This document shows positions 8,226 to 17,934 of a DNA stretch of 39,304 bases, piece after piece; position 1 is the first letter of the stretch, and each line of letters starts with the position of its first letter. The notes below the pieces were generated by a model. That model was not told where the DNA came from, did no database searches, and saw only the letters and a list, made by a program, of their open reading frames with translations. A program made the translations under genes and the position numbers. Source of the stretch: Rhodospirillales bacterium (lineage in GTDB: Bacteria; Pseudomonadota; Alphaproteobacteria; Rhodospirillales; UBA2165); contig JAJDXO010000047.1 in the NCBI GenBank assembly GCA_022823235.1, positions 1 to 39,304 on the forward strand. The letters are read 5' to 3'.

Positions 8226-8758
8226 CACAGGAACCGGCCGAGGGTCTCGAGCCACGGGGTGAGCTTGAACAGCGCCGCCTTCGGGAACCACAGCCCGAGG
8301 ACGAACCGGAACAGGACCAGCATGGTGAGGGCGAGCCCCGCCGCCACCGCCGCCAGCCGGCGCCCGCGGAAGCCCGCGATGGCTGCGCAGAGGGCGCAAA
8401 AGGCGAGCACCGACAGCCCGTAGCCGATCAGCCCCATTAGCCAGATGGCGGCCAGAAATCCGGCCGACAGCAGAAGAGCGATCGCGGTCAGCCGCTTGGC
8501 CGCGGGTCCTTCGGCGGGGGCGGCGAAGATGGCGGCGAGCACCGAAAAAACGAACATCAGGCTGAGGGCGAAGATGGGCCCGTTCCGGGGCTCGTTCCAC
8601 CAGCCGCCGCCTTCGGCGCCGGGCTCGGTCTGGCTGCCCACCAGGATCAGCAGTATCGCCGAACCGATGGCGAGGGCGGCAAACAGCATCCTGCCCCTCG
8701 GTCTGCCGCCGGCAACGAGGGACAGGACGTCCTGCTCTTCGGTGTTTTCCTTCGCCAT
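8225..8758 (-). CDS. tctB: Tripartite tricarboxylate transporter, small permease subunit TctB
   Basis: The small membrane subunit (177 residues) of the TTT transporter. Four hydrophobic segments (about residues 24-40, 62-80, 87-125 as two close helices, and 133-155) match the four-helix layout of TctB. Sequence is poorly conserved in this family, so the call rests on size, topology and position between tctC and tctA. The start is 13 nt after the tctC stop and the stop overlaps tctA by one base, indicating one mRNA and probable translational coupling. Confidence 0.9.
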   Translation of the reverse strand: MAKENTEEQDVLSLVAGGRPRGRMLFAALAIGSAILLILVGSQTEPGAEGGGWWNEPRNGPIFALSLMFVFSVLAAIFAAPAEGPAAKRLTAIALLLSAGFLAAIWLMGLIGYGLSVLAFCALCAAIAGFRGRRLAAVAAGLALTMLVLFRFVLGLWFPKAALFKLTPWLETLGRFL

Positions 8759-8771
8759 CAGGCGGGCCGGT

Positions 8772-9710
8772 TTATTTCGCCAGCAGGGCCTCGACGCGCT
8801 TGTACTGTTCGTCGACGAACCGGACGGCGGCCTTGCCGTCGGTCCAGCCGATCACCGCACCGGTATTGGCCTCGATATCCTTGACCTTCTTGCTGTTCAG
8901 CGCCTTCACCGCCGATGCGGCGATTTTCTTGCGCACATCCGCCGGCACCTGGGAGCGTACGAACAGACCTGCCCAGGCCGGTGTTGCGATGCCCGGCACC
9001 TGCTCGTCGAGGGTGGCGAGCTTGGGCAGGATGGAAATCCGGTTGGCGGTGTAGGCGGCCAGGCCCTTCGCCTCGCCGCTGTCGAGGCACGGCTTGATCA
9101 GCTTGACCGTACTGACGATGACATCGGCGTCGCCGCTGGCCAGCAAGGTGCAGTTGGTTTCGTCATAGGCGGCATTGCCGGCGAACTTGAAGCCCAATCT
9201 TTTGGCCGCCAGCAGGGTTTGCCGGGTCGGCGGGCCGTTGAACCCGAAATGGCCGAGTTTTACCGGGTTTTTCTTGGCGTATGCGGCGAGCCCCGCCAAG
9301 TCGCCGAACGGCAGATTGCCGCGCGCCCACAGGCCCATGGGATAATTGATGATGATCCCCAGCGGTTCGAAGGCGTCGCGCCCGAACGGCGCGCGCTTCT
9401 TGATGATGTGCGCGGTGAGGATATTGCCCGTGAACATGCCGACGGTATAGCCGTCGGGACGCGCCTGGGCCACGTGATTGGCGCCGATGACGCCGCCGCC
9501 GCCTTTCATGTTCACCACCGCCGAGGGGACCCCGAAATCCTTTTGAATTTGATCCGAGATCAACCGCGCGACCACATCCTCCAGATCGCCGGGAGGCCAC
9601 GGGACTATGACTTCGACGGGTCGTTCGGGGTATTCCGCCTGCGCGGTTCCGGCCATGAGCATGAGGCCGAGGCCCAAGGCCATGCCCCATCGTTTAACCA
9701 ACAGTCCCAT
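8772..9710 (-). CDS. tctC: Tripartite tricarboxylate transporter substrate-binding protein (TctC/Bug family)
   Basis: A periplasmic solute receptor, 312 residues, with a signal peptide ending GTAQAEYPERPVEV. The family signatures are present: YPERPV-x-VIVPWPPG near the N-terminus, GGGGVIGANHVAQARPDGYT around residues 70-90, and a C-terminal helix. Bug receptors bind carboxylates or small aromatic acids, and the specificity cannot be read from sequence. A cysteine pair (Cys187 and Cys207, approximate positions) is unusual and may form a disulfide. The ribosome binding site gggagga is strong. It lies 98 nt after an ACMSD-like amidohydrolase gene on the same strand, hinting that the imported compound is a substrate of that enzyme. 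Confidence 0.93.
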   Translation of the reverse strand: MGLLVKRWGMALGLGLMLMAGTAQAEYPERPVEVIVPWPPGDLEDVVARLISDQIQKDFGVPSAVVNMKGGGGVIGANHVAQARPDGYTVGMFTGNILTAHIIKKRAPFGRDAFEPLGIIINYPMGLWARGNLPFGDLAGLAAYAKKNPVKLGHFGFNGPPTRQTLLAAKRLGFKFAGNAAYDETNCTLLASGDADVIVSTVKLIKPCLDSGEAKGLAAYTANRISILPKLATLDEQVPGIATPAWAGLFVRSQVPADVRKKIAASAVKALNSKKVKDIEANTGAVIGWTDGKAAVRFVDEQYKRVEALLAK

Positions 9711-9808
9711 TGTGATCCTCCCTTTGGGTTAAGGTGTTTTGTCGGCGGGAACGCATAGTATCCGTCACCCCCGACGGAAAACAAGGCGGGACCATCTTGA
9801 TGTGGAAC

Positions 9809-10897
9809 CTAGTTCAGCTTGAGCAGCTCCGCCGCCGAGCCGCCGCAGACGCGCGTCCGCTGTTCGTCGGTGAGCTTGCCCGCCCTGGCCACCAAGCCGA
9901 CCGGATCGTCCTCACCCATGTCGTAGGGATAGTCGGTGCCCAACAACACGTGATCGGCGCCGTACTTCTCGACCAGGAACTCGATCTGGTCGGGGGCGAA
10001 GACCATGGTGTCGAAATAGAACTTCTTCAGGTACTCGCCGGGGGGTTTGGGCAGTCCGTGGGAAACGTCCTCCCGGGCGTGATAGGCGTGATCCATGCGC
10101 CCGGCGTAGCTCGGCAGGAATCCGCCGCCGTGGGCGACGCAGATCTTGAGGCCGGGATGACGGTCGATGACCCCGCCGAAGATCAGCTGGCTGATGGCGA
10201 TGGTCGATTCCAGCGGGTGGCCGATTATGTTGAGGAAGTAATGATCGCCGAAACGCTCCGGGCTGGTGTAGCCGGCCGGGTGCATGAACAAGAGGATGCC
10301 CAGTTCCTCCGCCCTGGCCCAGAACGGCGCCAGGCGTTCGGCGGACAGCTCGTCGCCGCCCACATGGGTGTTGATCTCCAGCCCCCGGAATCCGAGTTCG
10401 TCGACGCAGCGCTCCATCTCGGCGACGGCCATTTCGGTGTTTTGCAGCGGCACCGTGCCGAGGCCCACCAGACGGTCCGGGTACCGGGCGACGGCTTCCG
10501 CGAGGTCGTCGTTTTCCATTTGCGACGCCTTCCGCCCGATCTCCGGTTCGGCCCAGTAGTAGAATTGATAAGGCGAGATGGAGACCGCCTGGATATCGAC
10601 CCCCATCCGGTCCATATCGGCGATACGCTCCTCGAGGGAGAGCATCTTCGGCTTGATGAATTCGATCTGTGCGGCGTTCACCTTGCGGGTGATGTCGTTG
10701 CCGAACTGCAGCGGCACGAAGCCGACGCGCTCCGCTTCGGCCTTCATCATCTCCATGGCCGCCTGGCATTCCCGGTGACAGTGAACATCGACCACGAGGG
10801 ACTTGGAACCGTTCGAGACGGTGGCGCCGGCGGCGCCTTCATCGGCGGGCGAACGGGCGGCGGCCGCGTGGTGCGCGTGGGTGCATTTGAAGAACAT
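9809..10897 (-). CDS. ACMSD-like metal-dependent amidohydrolase/decarboxylase
   Basis: A TIM-barrel amidohydrolase-superfamily enzyme of the 2-amino-3-carboxymuconate-6-semialdehyde decarboxylase group, which splits carboxyl groups or water from (often aromatic) carboxylic acids using one metal ion. Metal ligands are visible: VDVHCH (His39, His41), the later LFMHPAGY and VAHGGGFLPSY histidines, and the terminal LLGTDYPYD aspartate. At 362 residues it carries an unusual N-terminal stretch of about 35 residues with CTHAHH before the barrel. I chose the ATG at 10897, preceded by ccaggg. It is downstream of the DUF3179 gene (118 nt) and upstream of tctC, so it may process the transported acid. 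Confidence 0.88.
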   Translation of the reverse strand: MFFKCTHAHHAAAARSPADEGAAGATVSNGSKSLVVDVHCHRECQAAMEMMKAEAERVGFVPLQFGNDITRKVNAAQIEFIKPKMLSLEERIADMDRMGVDIQAVSISPYQFYYWAEPEIGRKASQMENDDLAEAVARYPDRLVGLGTVPLQNTEMAVAEMERCVDELGFRGLEINTHVGGDELSAERLAPFWARAEELGILLFMHPAGYTSPERFGDHYFLNIIGHPLESTIAISQLIFGGVIDRHPGLKICVAHGGGFLPSYAGRMDHAYHAREDVSHGLPKPPGEYLKKFYFDTMVFAPDQIEFLVEKYGADHVLLGTDYPYDMGEDDPVGLVARAGKLTDEQRTRVCGGSAAELLKLN

Positions 10898-11015
10898 GAG
10901 AATACCCTGGAAATTGAGCGAGGACTTTGAGCAAGGACTTTGACGGCAGCCGGTGTATAGGACGCCGCCGGACGCCGCAACCACGGCCTGACCGCGGCCG
11001 GGGCAGGATGCGCCT

Positions 11016-12401
11016 TCACCTGGGCCAGAGGGCGGTCCCGGGATGGAACTGCGACCAGGCGAACCAGAACGCCTGGTGGCTGCCGAGATCGGAACCGTCG
11101 GCGCCGACCGCCTTGATGCCGCCGGCCTCGAGCCGCAGGCGAACGTTCTCGAAGGCGATCTCATCGCCTTTCGTCAGCGCCAGAAGCGCCTTGCTCCGCT
11201 GGAACGCCACCGGTTTGCCGGACGCGGTGACGACGCCGATGATGTCTTCGTGAACCGGCAGCCGCGGATCCACATCGCCGACCGGAAATATGGGGCCGTT
11301 GGCATCCCGGCCGTTGCGGAAATCGAAGTCGCGGCCAAGCGCCAGTTCCTCGACCAGCACGGTCGTCTCGGGGTGCAGTTTCTTCCATCGGCCCCAATCC
11401 GTGGTAACGACCGTGGCTTGCTTGAGCCTAAGTTTCTTCTCCGCCAGCGGCCCGGTCACTGCCGCGCCCAGAAACGTATCGAACACCGAAAACGTCTTGA
11501 TGTCGTACATCACCTTGTTGGACCGGATCAGCAGCCCCGAGGTGCGCAGGATGGGCCGCCAGATCCCCTCGGGCAGCCGGTCGGTGAAATAGGCCTGCGC
11601 CGAACCGCAGAGCGTGCAGTAGGGAATGCCCAGGTGCCTGCCGCCCAGGGTGTCGTTGACCATCTCGCGCACTTCCATGATGCGGCGCGGGTAGGCCCGG
11701 TACTCGCCGTTCACCCCGATCCCGAAAACGATGTCCCCGTCCTTGAGCCATGCCGCATCTTCGGCGCTGCTCACCTTGGGATTGTCGGCGGCGGGAATGC
11801 AGTTGCACAGCTCGTCCGTCGTATCGTACGCGCGGTCGTCGATCAGCACGCCGCCCCAGGAAACGTGCCGCCAGTCGATATCGCCTTCGACGAAGATCTT
11901 GTCCCAGCCGGGCACCATGGTCGTGAATATGGCGCGCTTTACCCGCAGATAGCCGGGGGGCGCCGGAATGTCCCACGCAATGAGATGATCGGTGACGGCT
12001 CCCCAATGATTGCCGATGGGCGAGCCGATCCCCAGCAGCCTGACGGCGGCGTAGCTCAATTCATCGTTCAGGCTGCGCGAAGAGATGAAGCGCATCAGAT
12101 CGGCGATGAGCCAGACGATGCGGGGGTCCTTCCCTTCGACGATTTGTTCCAGCGCCGCCGATTGATCGTTGCCCCACCTCTCGTTGGCCATGGCGTCGAT
12201 GAAGGCCGTCTTCACCGCCGACCGCAGGGCGTCGGACAGCGGGCCGTCCGGGACCGCCGGCGGATTGCCGAACTTCTCGATGACATGGTCCGGCAGCGGT
12301 TCCCTGTCCTGGGCCCGCGGCGCGCCGGACCAGGCCAATGAAAGCGCAACCAGAAACGCCGCGAGGACGATTGGGGGAGAAAAGCTGCGTGCCGATGCCA
12401 T
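11016..12401 (-). CDS. Exported DUF3179-domain protein
   Basis: A 461-residue protein with a signal peptide ending SGAPRAQD. The C-terminal two thirds is a DUF3179 domain with its characteristic cysteine motif GIPYCTLCGSAQAYF, preceded by VNGEYRAYPRRIM and followed by LIRSNKVMYD. An N-terminal region of about 160 residues looks like an all-helical repeat-like domain (ALEQIVEGKDPRIVWLIADL). DUF3179 has no established activity; the conserved cysteines suggest metal binding or redox chemistry outside the cytoplasm. It is first in the minus-strand series with the amidohydrolase and tctCBA. The ATG at 12401 has ggaaaagg upstream. Confidence 0.88.
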   Translation of the reverse strand: MASARSFSPPIVLAAFLVALSLAWSGAPRAQDREPLPDHVIEKFGNPPAVPDGPLSDALRSAVKTAFIDAMANERWGNDQSAALEQIVEGKDPRIVWLIADLMRFISSRSLNDELSYAAVRLLGIGSPIGNHWGAVTDHLIAWDIPAPPGYLRVKRAIFTTMVPGWDKIFVEGDIDWRHVSWGGVLIDDRAYDTTDELCNCIPAADNPKVSSAEDAAWLKDGDIVFGIGVNGEYRAYPRRIMEVREMVNDTLGGRHLGIPYCTLCGSAQAYFTDRLPEGIWRPILRTSGLLIRSNKVMYDIKTFSVFDTFLGAAVTGPLAEKKLRLKQATVVTTDWGRWKKLHPETTVLVEELALGRDFDFRNGRDANGPIFPVGDVDPRLPVHEDIIGVVTASGKPVAFQRSKALLALTKGDEIAFENVRLRLEAGGIKAVGADGSDLGSHQAFWFAWSQFHPGTALWPR

Positions 12402-12646
12402 GGCGGGGCCTTTTCCGTGGTTGATTGACCCGTACGCATTAAAAGGAATGCGCCGTATAGGGATATTAAGGGGCCGTACCCTGTTTTATTCCAATCACGT
12501 TTTCTTCAGCCGGCCGCCGGAGGGGCCGGTTCGCGCCCGGGACTCCGCGCCCGATGCACGGTTGTCAGGGGCGGCTCTATATTTTACGGTTTTATCCTGT
12601 AATTTGGAAACGGCGCGGCCGGGAAAGCCGCGGGAAGGAACCAGCC

Positions 12647-13225
12647 ATGACCTACAGCTTTGAGCAATTCTGCGCGGATAACCGGGCCGCCTATGACAAG
12701 GCCGGCAAGGCCGACCTCGAACAAATCCGCCGGAACCTCGAACGCTTGCTTCAAGAGAACCAGCCCTTCGTCGAAGAACATTGCGGGCCGGATGCCGATG
12801 GCGGCGTGGTGGAACTCTATCAGGACCCGGAGAAGGGATTTCTGGTCTATGCCCACGGCTACGCCGAGGGGAGGACCTCGCCGCCCCACGATCACGGGGC
12901 GTCCTGGGCGATTTACGGACAGGCCAAACGGTTCACCGACATGACCGAGTGGAACCGCCTCGACGACAAATCCAGGGACGGCTACGCCGAGATCGAATCG
13001 GCCAGAAAATACCGGCTCGATCCGGGCATGGCGGGCAAGTTCGGCCCCCATGAAATCCACCAGATTCATTTCGAAGCCGGCGCGCGGTTCGTCCGCGTCA
13101 CCGGGGTCGATCTGTTCGAGGAGGAAACCCTGACCTATCAGCCGGACACCAACGGCGTGGTCGCCCGGACCGTCGGCTCGGCGGCCAATGCCGGCGAGAA
13201 TCTGACCAAAAGGCACATCGCCTAG
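12647..13225 (+). CDS. Cupin-fold metalloenzyme resembling cysteine dioxygenase
   Basis: A 192-residue single-domain protein. The motif SPPHDHGASWAIYGQ (His81, His83) is the first cupin metal-binding box, and a second histidine cluster, PHEIHQIHF (His135, His138, His141), supplies the third ligand. This layout matches the cysteine dioxygenase/3-mercaptopropionate dioxygenase-like group, which oxidises thiols with iron and oxygen in the cytoplasm. The thiol specificity cannot be decided here. The ATG at 12647 is preceded by gggaaggaa. The gene stands alone: the neighbour upstream is divergent and the one downstream is convergent. Confidence 0.8.
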   Translation: MTYSFEQFCADNRAAYDKAGKADLEQIRRNLERLLQENQPFVEEHCGPDADGGVVELYQDPEKGFLVYAHGYAEGRTSPPHDHGASWAIYGQAKRFTDMTEWNRLDDKSRDGYAEIESARKYRLDPGMAGKFGPHEIHQIHFEAGARFVRVTGVDLFEEETLTYQPDTNGVVARTVGSAANAGENLTKRHIA

Positions 13226-13239
13226 GCGCTGCGCCCCCC

Positions 13240-14175
13240 TTACGCGGGCAATGCGATCAGCAATGCCGATACGCCGAATACGGAGGCCACGGTGCTCACG
13301 ACGATTATGCTGGAGACCTGCTCCACGTAAATCCGCCGTTCCTGCGCCATGACGAAAGCGACGGCCGCTGTCGGCAGAGCCGCCAGCAGGACGGCGGAGG
13401 ATGCCCAGAAGGGTTCCATGTCGAACACAAACGTCACCGCGAGCCAGGTCAACAGGGGATGGAGGCAGATTTTAATTGCGACAAAGGTGCCGATCTCACT
13501 GGGCTTGGCGCCAACCGTCCGGTTCACGAACGACATCCCAATCGCGAACAACGCCGCCGGCGCCGCGGCGGACGCCAGCAGATCCAGGAACCGTGAGATC
13601 GGCGACGCCAGTTCGACGGCGTAGAAGCTGAACGGCAGTGCGATGATCGGCGCGCTGACCAGGGGATTTTTTGCCAGCGCGGAGAGAATGTTCGTGACCG
13701 TCGGGAGAAGCGGCCGCCTCTCCTGTTCGTTCATTTCAAGAAGCGCGATGGTGCCGCCGACGAACACCGTATTGACGGCAACGGTGGCGACGATCGCCGG
13801 CGCAACCTTCTCCGGTCCGAATGCCGTCAGGAAGAGCGCGATGCCGAGGTAGCCGGTATTGGCGAAGACCCCCGCCAGCGCGGAGAGGCCGACCACGGGG
13901 AAACGCTGACCGAACAAACTCCAACCGGCGGCAATTGCGACGATGTAGGTGACCAGTGACGCCCCCAGGACCGCGCCGATGAACGGCCAGTTGAGAATGT
14001 CCGCGATCGGCGCCTTGGCGGTAAAGCTGAAAAGCAATGCCGGGAGAGCGAAATAGAAGACAAACCCGTTCAGGGCCCGGGCGGATTGAGGCCCCAGAAG
14101 CCCCGATCTGCCGGCTAGGTACCCGCACAATATCAGCGCGAATACGGGAAAGGATACGTCCAGGAGGATCAGCAA
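13240..14175 (-). CDS. AEC-family (auxin efflux carrier-like) transporter
   Basis: A membrane carrier of 311 residues with about ten helices in two similar halves, typical of the bacterial AEC family, which exports or exchanges small organic acids. Recognisable elements are FPVFALILCGYLAGR at the N-terminus, LNGFVFYFALPALLF, the central GVFANTGYLGIAL, KNPLVSAPIIAL and the final LPTAAVAFVMA. The frame opens with a TTG at 14175; no upstream ATG exists in this frame and no strong ribosome binding site is visible, so the exact start is uncertain. The substrate is unknown. Confidence 0.9.
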   Translation of the reverse strand: MLILLDVSFPVFALILCGYLAGRSGLLGPQSARALNGFVFYFALPALLFSFTAKAPIADILNWPFIGAVLGASLVTYIVAIAAGWSLFGQRFPVVGLSALAGVFANTGYLGIALFLTAFGPEKVAPAIVATVAVNTVFVGGTIALLEMNEQERRPLLPTVTNILSALAKNPLVSAPIIALPFSFYAVELASPISRFLDLLASAAAPAALFAIGMSFVNRTVGAKPSEIGTFVAIKICLHPLLTWLAVTFVFDMEPFWASSAVLLAALPTAAVAFVMAQERRIYVEQVSSIIVVSTVASVFGVSALLIALPA

Positions 14176-14303
14176 AAGAGCTATTGGTCCTTTTGAGTTG
14201 GCCCGCCGTATCCAATTGCTAACGCAGATTCCGAAAGAAACCAGTCAGCAGTCCGAACGGGCGCGTCCGGCATTGACCGAACCGATTGCCCTCTGGTGAG
14301 AGA

Positions 14304-14378
14304 TGGCTGGGGCGCAGGGATTTGAACCCCAATTTTCCGGGTCAGAGCCGGACGTAATAGCCATTATACGACGCCCCA
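14304..14378 (-). tRNA. tRNA-Gln (anticodon CUG)
   Basis: The reverse strand folds as a 75-nt tRNA with an encoded CCA end. The acceptor arm pairs TGGGGCG (14372-14378) with CGCCCCA (14308-14314), with discriminator G at 14307. The anticodon stem TCCGG/CCGGA encloses the loop CTCTGAC, giving anticodon CTG for glutamine CAG codons. The T arm contains GGTTCAAATC. Confidence 0.97.
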
Positions 14379-14391
14379 GCAGGGGGGCGTA

Positions 14392-14421
14392 TGTTTACTC
14401 CAACCCGCCCCCTGAAAACAA
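14392..14421 (-). promoter_or_regulatory. Candidate promoter of tRNA-Gln
   Basis: On the minus strand a -35-like TTGTTT (14416-14421) and a -10-like TAAACA (14392-14397) are separated by 18 bp. They end 13 bp before the tRNA 5' end. Only a moderate match to sigma-70 sites. Confidence 0.35.
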
Positions 14422-14504
14422 GCCGTCTCCGAAGCCCGTTGGGGGATAGGCCCCGGCCCCGATCCGGGCTATTCTCACATAAGACGAACTCGGGGCTGAG
14501 ACCG

Positions 14505-15605
14505 ATGACTAACGGGGAGGACGGCGGAACAAGCCGCCCGAACACTAAGACCCCGGCCAAAAGCAGGGCCAAGAAAAAGGCCAACGGGTCGGGCAGAACC
14601 GGACTGTATCGGCGGCGGCGCAAGCCGGCGAAAACCTATGGCGCGCTTGATCTTGGCACCAACAACTGCCGGCTGCTGATCGCCAAGCCGACCATCGACG
14701 GCTTCCGGGTGGTGACCTCTTTTTCGCGGATCGTGCGTCTCGGCGAAGGAATGGCCGGGGACGACCGGTTGTGCGAGGACGCCATGGACAGGGCGATCGG
14801 GGCGCTCGGCGTGTGCGCCAAGAAGCTCGAACAGTTCGACGTCGCCCGTACCCGCAACATCGCCACCGAAGCCTGCCGGCGGGCGGTCAACTGCGGCGAC
14901 TTCATCGAACGCATCGAGAGCCGGACCGGGCTGAGGATGGAAACCATCTCTTCCCGGGAAGAGGCGCGGCTGGCGCTGGCCGGCTGCAGAAGCCTGCTTG
15001 CCGACGATCCGCCCCACGCCCTGGTGTTCGATATCGGCGGCGGCTCCACCGAGCTGGTCTGGGCGGTGCGGGACGGCGACGACGGATTCAGGATCGCCGA
15101 CACCTTGTCCCTTCCCATCGGGGTGGTGACCCTGTCGGAGATTTGCGGCACCGGCGAAGTATCCCGGGATGCGTATGAAAACATGGTCGAAACCGTGGCC
15201 CGGCACCTGCCCGCGTTCTGCCGGCGCAACCGCATCGCCGGCCGGGTGGGCCGGGGCCGGGTGCAAATGCTCGGGACCTCCGGGACCGTGACCACGCTGG
15301 GCGCCGTGCATCTGGAACTCCCCCGCTACTCCCGATCCCACATCGACGGCCTGCACATCGATTTCGACGCCCTCGGGCGCGCCTCGGACCGGTTGACCGG
15401 CATGGACTATGACGGCCGCGCCGCCATCCCGTGCATCGGCCACGAGCGCGCCGAGTTGGTGGTGCCGGGCTGCGCCATCCTGGAAGCCATCTGCCGGTGC
15501 TGGCCGGTCGGATCGCTGCGGATCGCCGACCGGGGCCTGCGCGAGGGCATCCTCCTCGAACTGATGGCGATGGACCGGGTCGCGGCCGCCCAACCCGCCG
15601 CCTGA
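14505..15605 (+). CDS. Ppx/GppA family phosphatase (exopolyphosphatase/pppGpp phosphohydrolase)
   Basis: A cytoplasmic enzyme of the ASKHA fold that removes terminal phosphates from polyphosphate or pppGpp. The two phosphate-binding signatures are present: YGALDLGTNNCRLLI (residues 45-59) and VFDIGGGSTELVW (174-186), then MLGTSGTVTTLGAV. At 366 residues it lacks the extra C-terminal domains of the long Ppx enzymes, as is usual for alphaproteobacterial members. A basic leader of about 40 residues (KSRAKKKANGSGR) precedes the fold. I chose the ATG at 14505; a frame extension upstream overlaps the tRNA flank. It is 9 nt before rlmE, a pairing common in this class. Confidence 0.92.
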   Translation: MTNGEDGGTSRPNTKTPAKSRAKKKANGSGRTGLYRRRRKPAKTYGALDLGTNNCRLLIAKPTIDGFRVVTSFSRIVRLGEGMAGDDRLCEDAMDRAIGALGVCAKKLEQFDVARTRNIATEACRRAVNCGDFIERIESRTGLRMETISSREEARLALAGCRSLLADDPPHALVFDIGGGSTELVWAVRDGDDGFRIADTLSLPIGVVTLSEICGTGEVSRDAYENMVETVARHLPAFCRRNRIAGRVGRGRVQMLGTSGTVTTLGAVHLELPRYSRSHIDGLHIDFDALGRASDRLTGMDYDGRAAIPCIGHERAELVVPGCAILEAICRCWPVGSLRIADRGLREGILLELMAMDRVAAAQPAA

Positions 15606-15614
15606 GAGCCGGCC

Positions 15615-16319
15615 GTGGCGAAAGGACGCGGGCGGAAGCGCCAATCCAGCCGCCAATCCGGCCGCATGGCCGGGCGCGATCTCACGGTCCGGGTGAAAAC
15701 CGCCAAGGGGCGCAAATCCTCCTCCACCCGCTGGCTTCAGCGCCAGCTCAACGACCCGTACGTGGCGCAGGCCCGGCGCGACGGATACCGCTCGCGGGCG
15801 GCCTACAAGCTCCTGGAGCTGAACGACCGGTTCAATCTGCTCCGCAAGGGAATGCGGGTGCTCGATCTGGGCGCGGCGCCGGGGGGCTGGACGCAGGTGG
15901 CGGTGACCGAAACCGGGGGTGAAATCGTCGCCCTTGATATTCTGGAAATGGAGGACATTCCGGGCGCCGCCGTTCTTCAGGGCGACATCCATGACGAGGA
16001 CGCGCCGGCCAGAATCACCGGGGCCCTGGGCGGCAAGGCGGATCTGGTGTTGAGCGACATGGCCCCGCCGCTCTCCGGCCACGCCGGGACCGACCATTTG
16101 CGGACCATGGCGCTGGTCGAGGCGGCCTACGATCTGGCGCTCGGCGTCCTGGCGCCGGGCGGCGGGTTCGTCGCCAAGGTCTTTCAGGGTGGCACGGAGG
16201 CCCGGCTGCTGGCCGACATGAAGCGGCGCTTCGCCTCGATCCGCCATGCCAAACCGCCGGCAAGCCGCGCCGAATCGGCGGAGATCTACGTCGTCGCCAC
16301 CGGCTTCCGCGAGGCCTGA
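15615..16319 (+). CDS. rlmE: 23S rRNA (uridine-2552-2'-O)-methyltransferase RlmE (FtsJ/RrmJ)
   Basis: Methylates the ribose of U2552 in the 23S rRNA A-loop during late 50S assembly, using S-adenosylmethionine. The SAM site is VLDLGAAPGGWTQVA (residues 82-96). The catalytic tetrad of the family is visible as Lys65, Asp148 (LSDMAPP), Lys188 (FVAKVF) and Glu223 (AEIYVVATG). The length is 234 residues, with a basic N-terminal extension of about 35 residues. It starts at a GTG at 15615; the conserved core begins well after it, so a later start cannot be ruled out. Confidence 0.95.
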   Translation: MAKGRGRKRQSSRQSGRMAGRDLTVRVKTAKGRKSSSTRWLQRQLNDPYVAQARRDGYRSRAAYKLLELNDRFNLLRKGMRVLDLGAAPGGWTQVAVTETGGEIVALDILEMEDIPGAAVLQGDIHDEDAPARITGALGGKADLVLSDMAPPLSGHAGTDHLRTMALVEAAYDLALGVLAPGGGFVAKVFQGGTEARLLADMKRRFASIRHAKPPASRAESAEIYVVATGFREA

Positions 16320-16366
16320 CGCCCCCCTAACCCGTTGAGGCGATTGGGGTTGCCGAAACGCATTCT

Positions 16367-16400
16367 GGCGGCTTGGTTTTGCCGCCCATCTGTGTATGAT
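16367..16400 (+). promoter_or_regulatory. Promoter of guaB with overlapping hairpin
   Basis: A -35-like TTGGTT (16373-16378) and a near-perfect -10 TATGAT (16395-16400) are separated by 16 bp and end 28 bp before the guaB ATG. A perfect inverted repeat GGCGGC/GCCGCC (16367-16372 and 16381-16386, 8-base loop) encloses the -35. It could be an operator, or the end structure of the upstream rlmE transcript, although no T-run follows. Confidence 0.55.
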
Positions 16401-16416
16401 CGGGCGCCAACTCTGA

Positions 16417-17904
<1,488 letters not shown>

Positions 17905-17934
17905 GCCCCGCGCGATCCGGGAGCGCGCGCCCCG

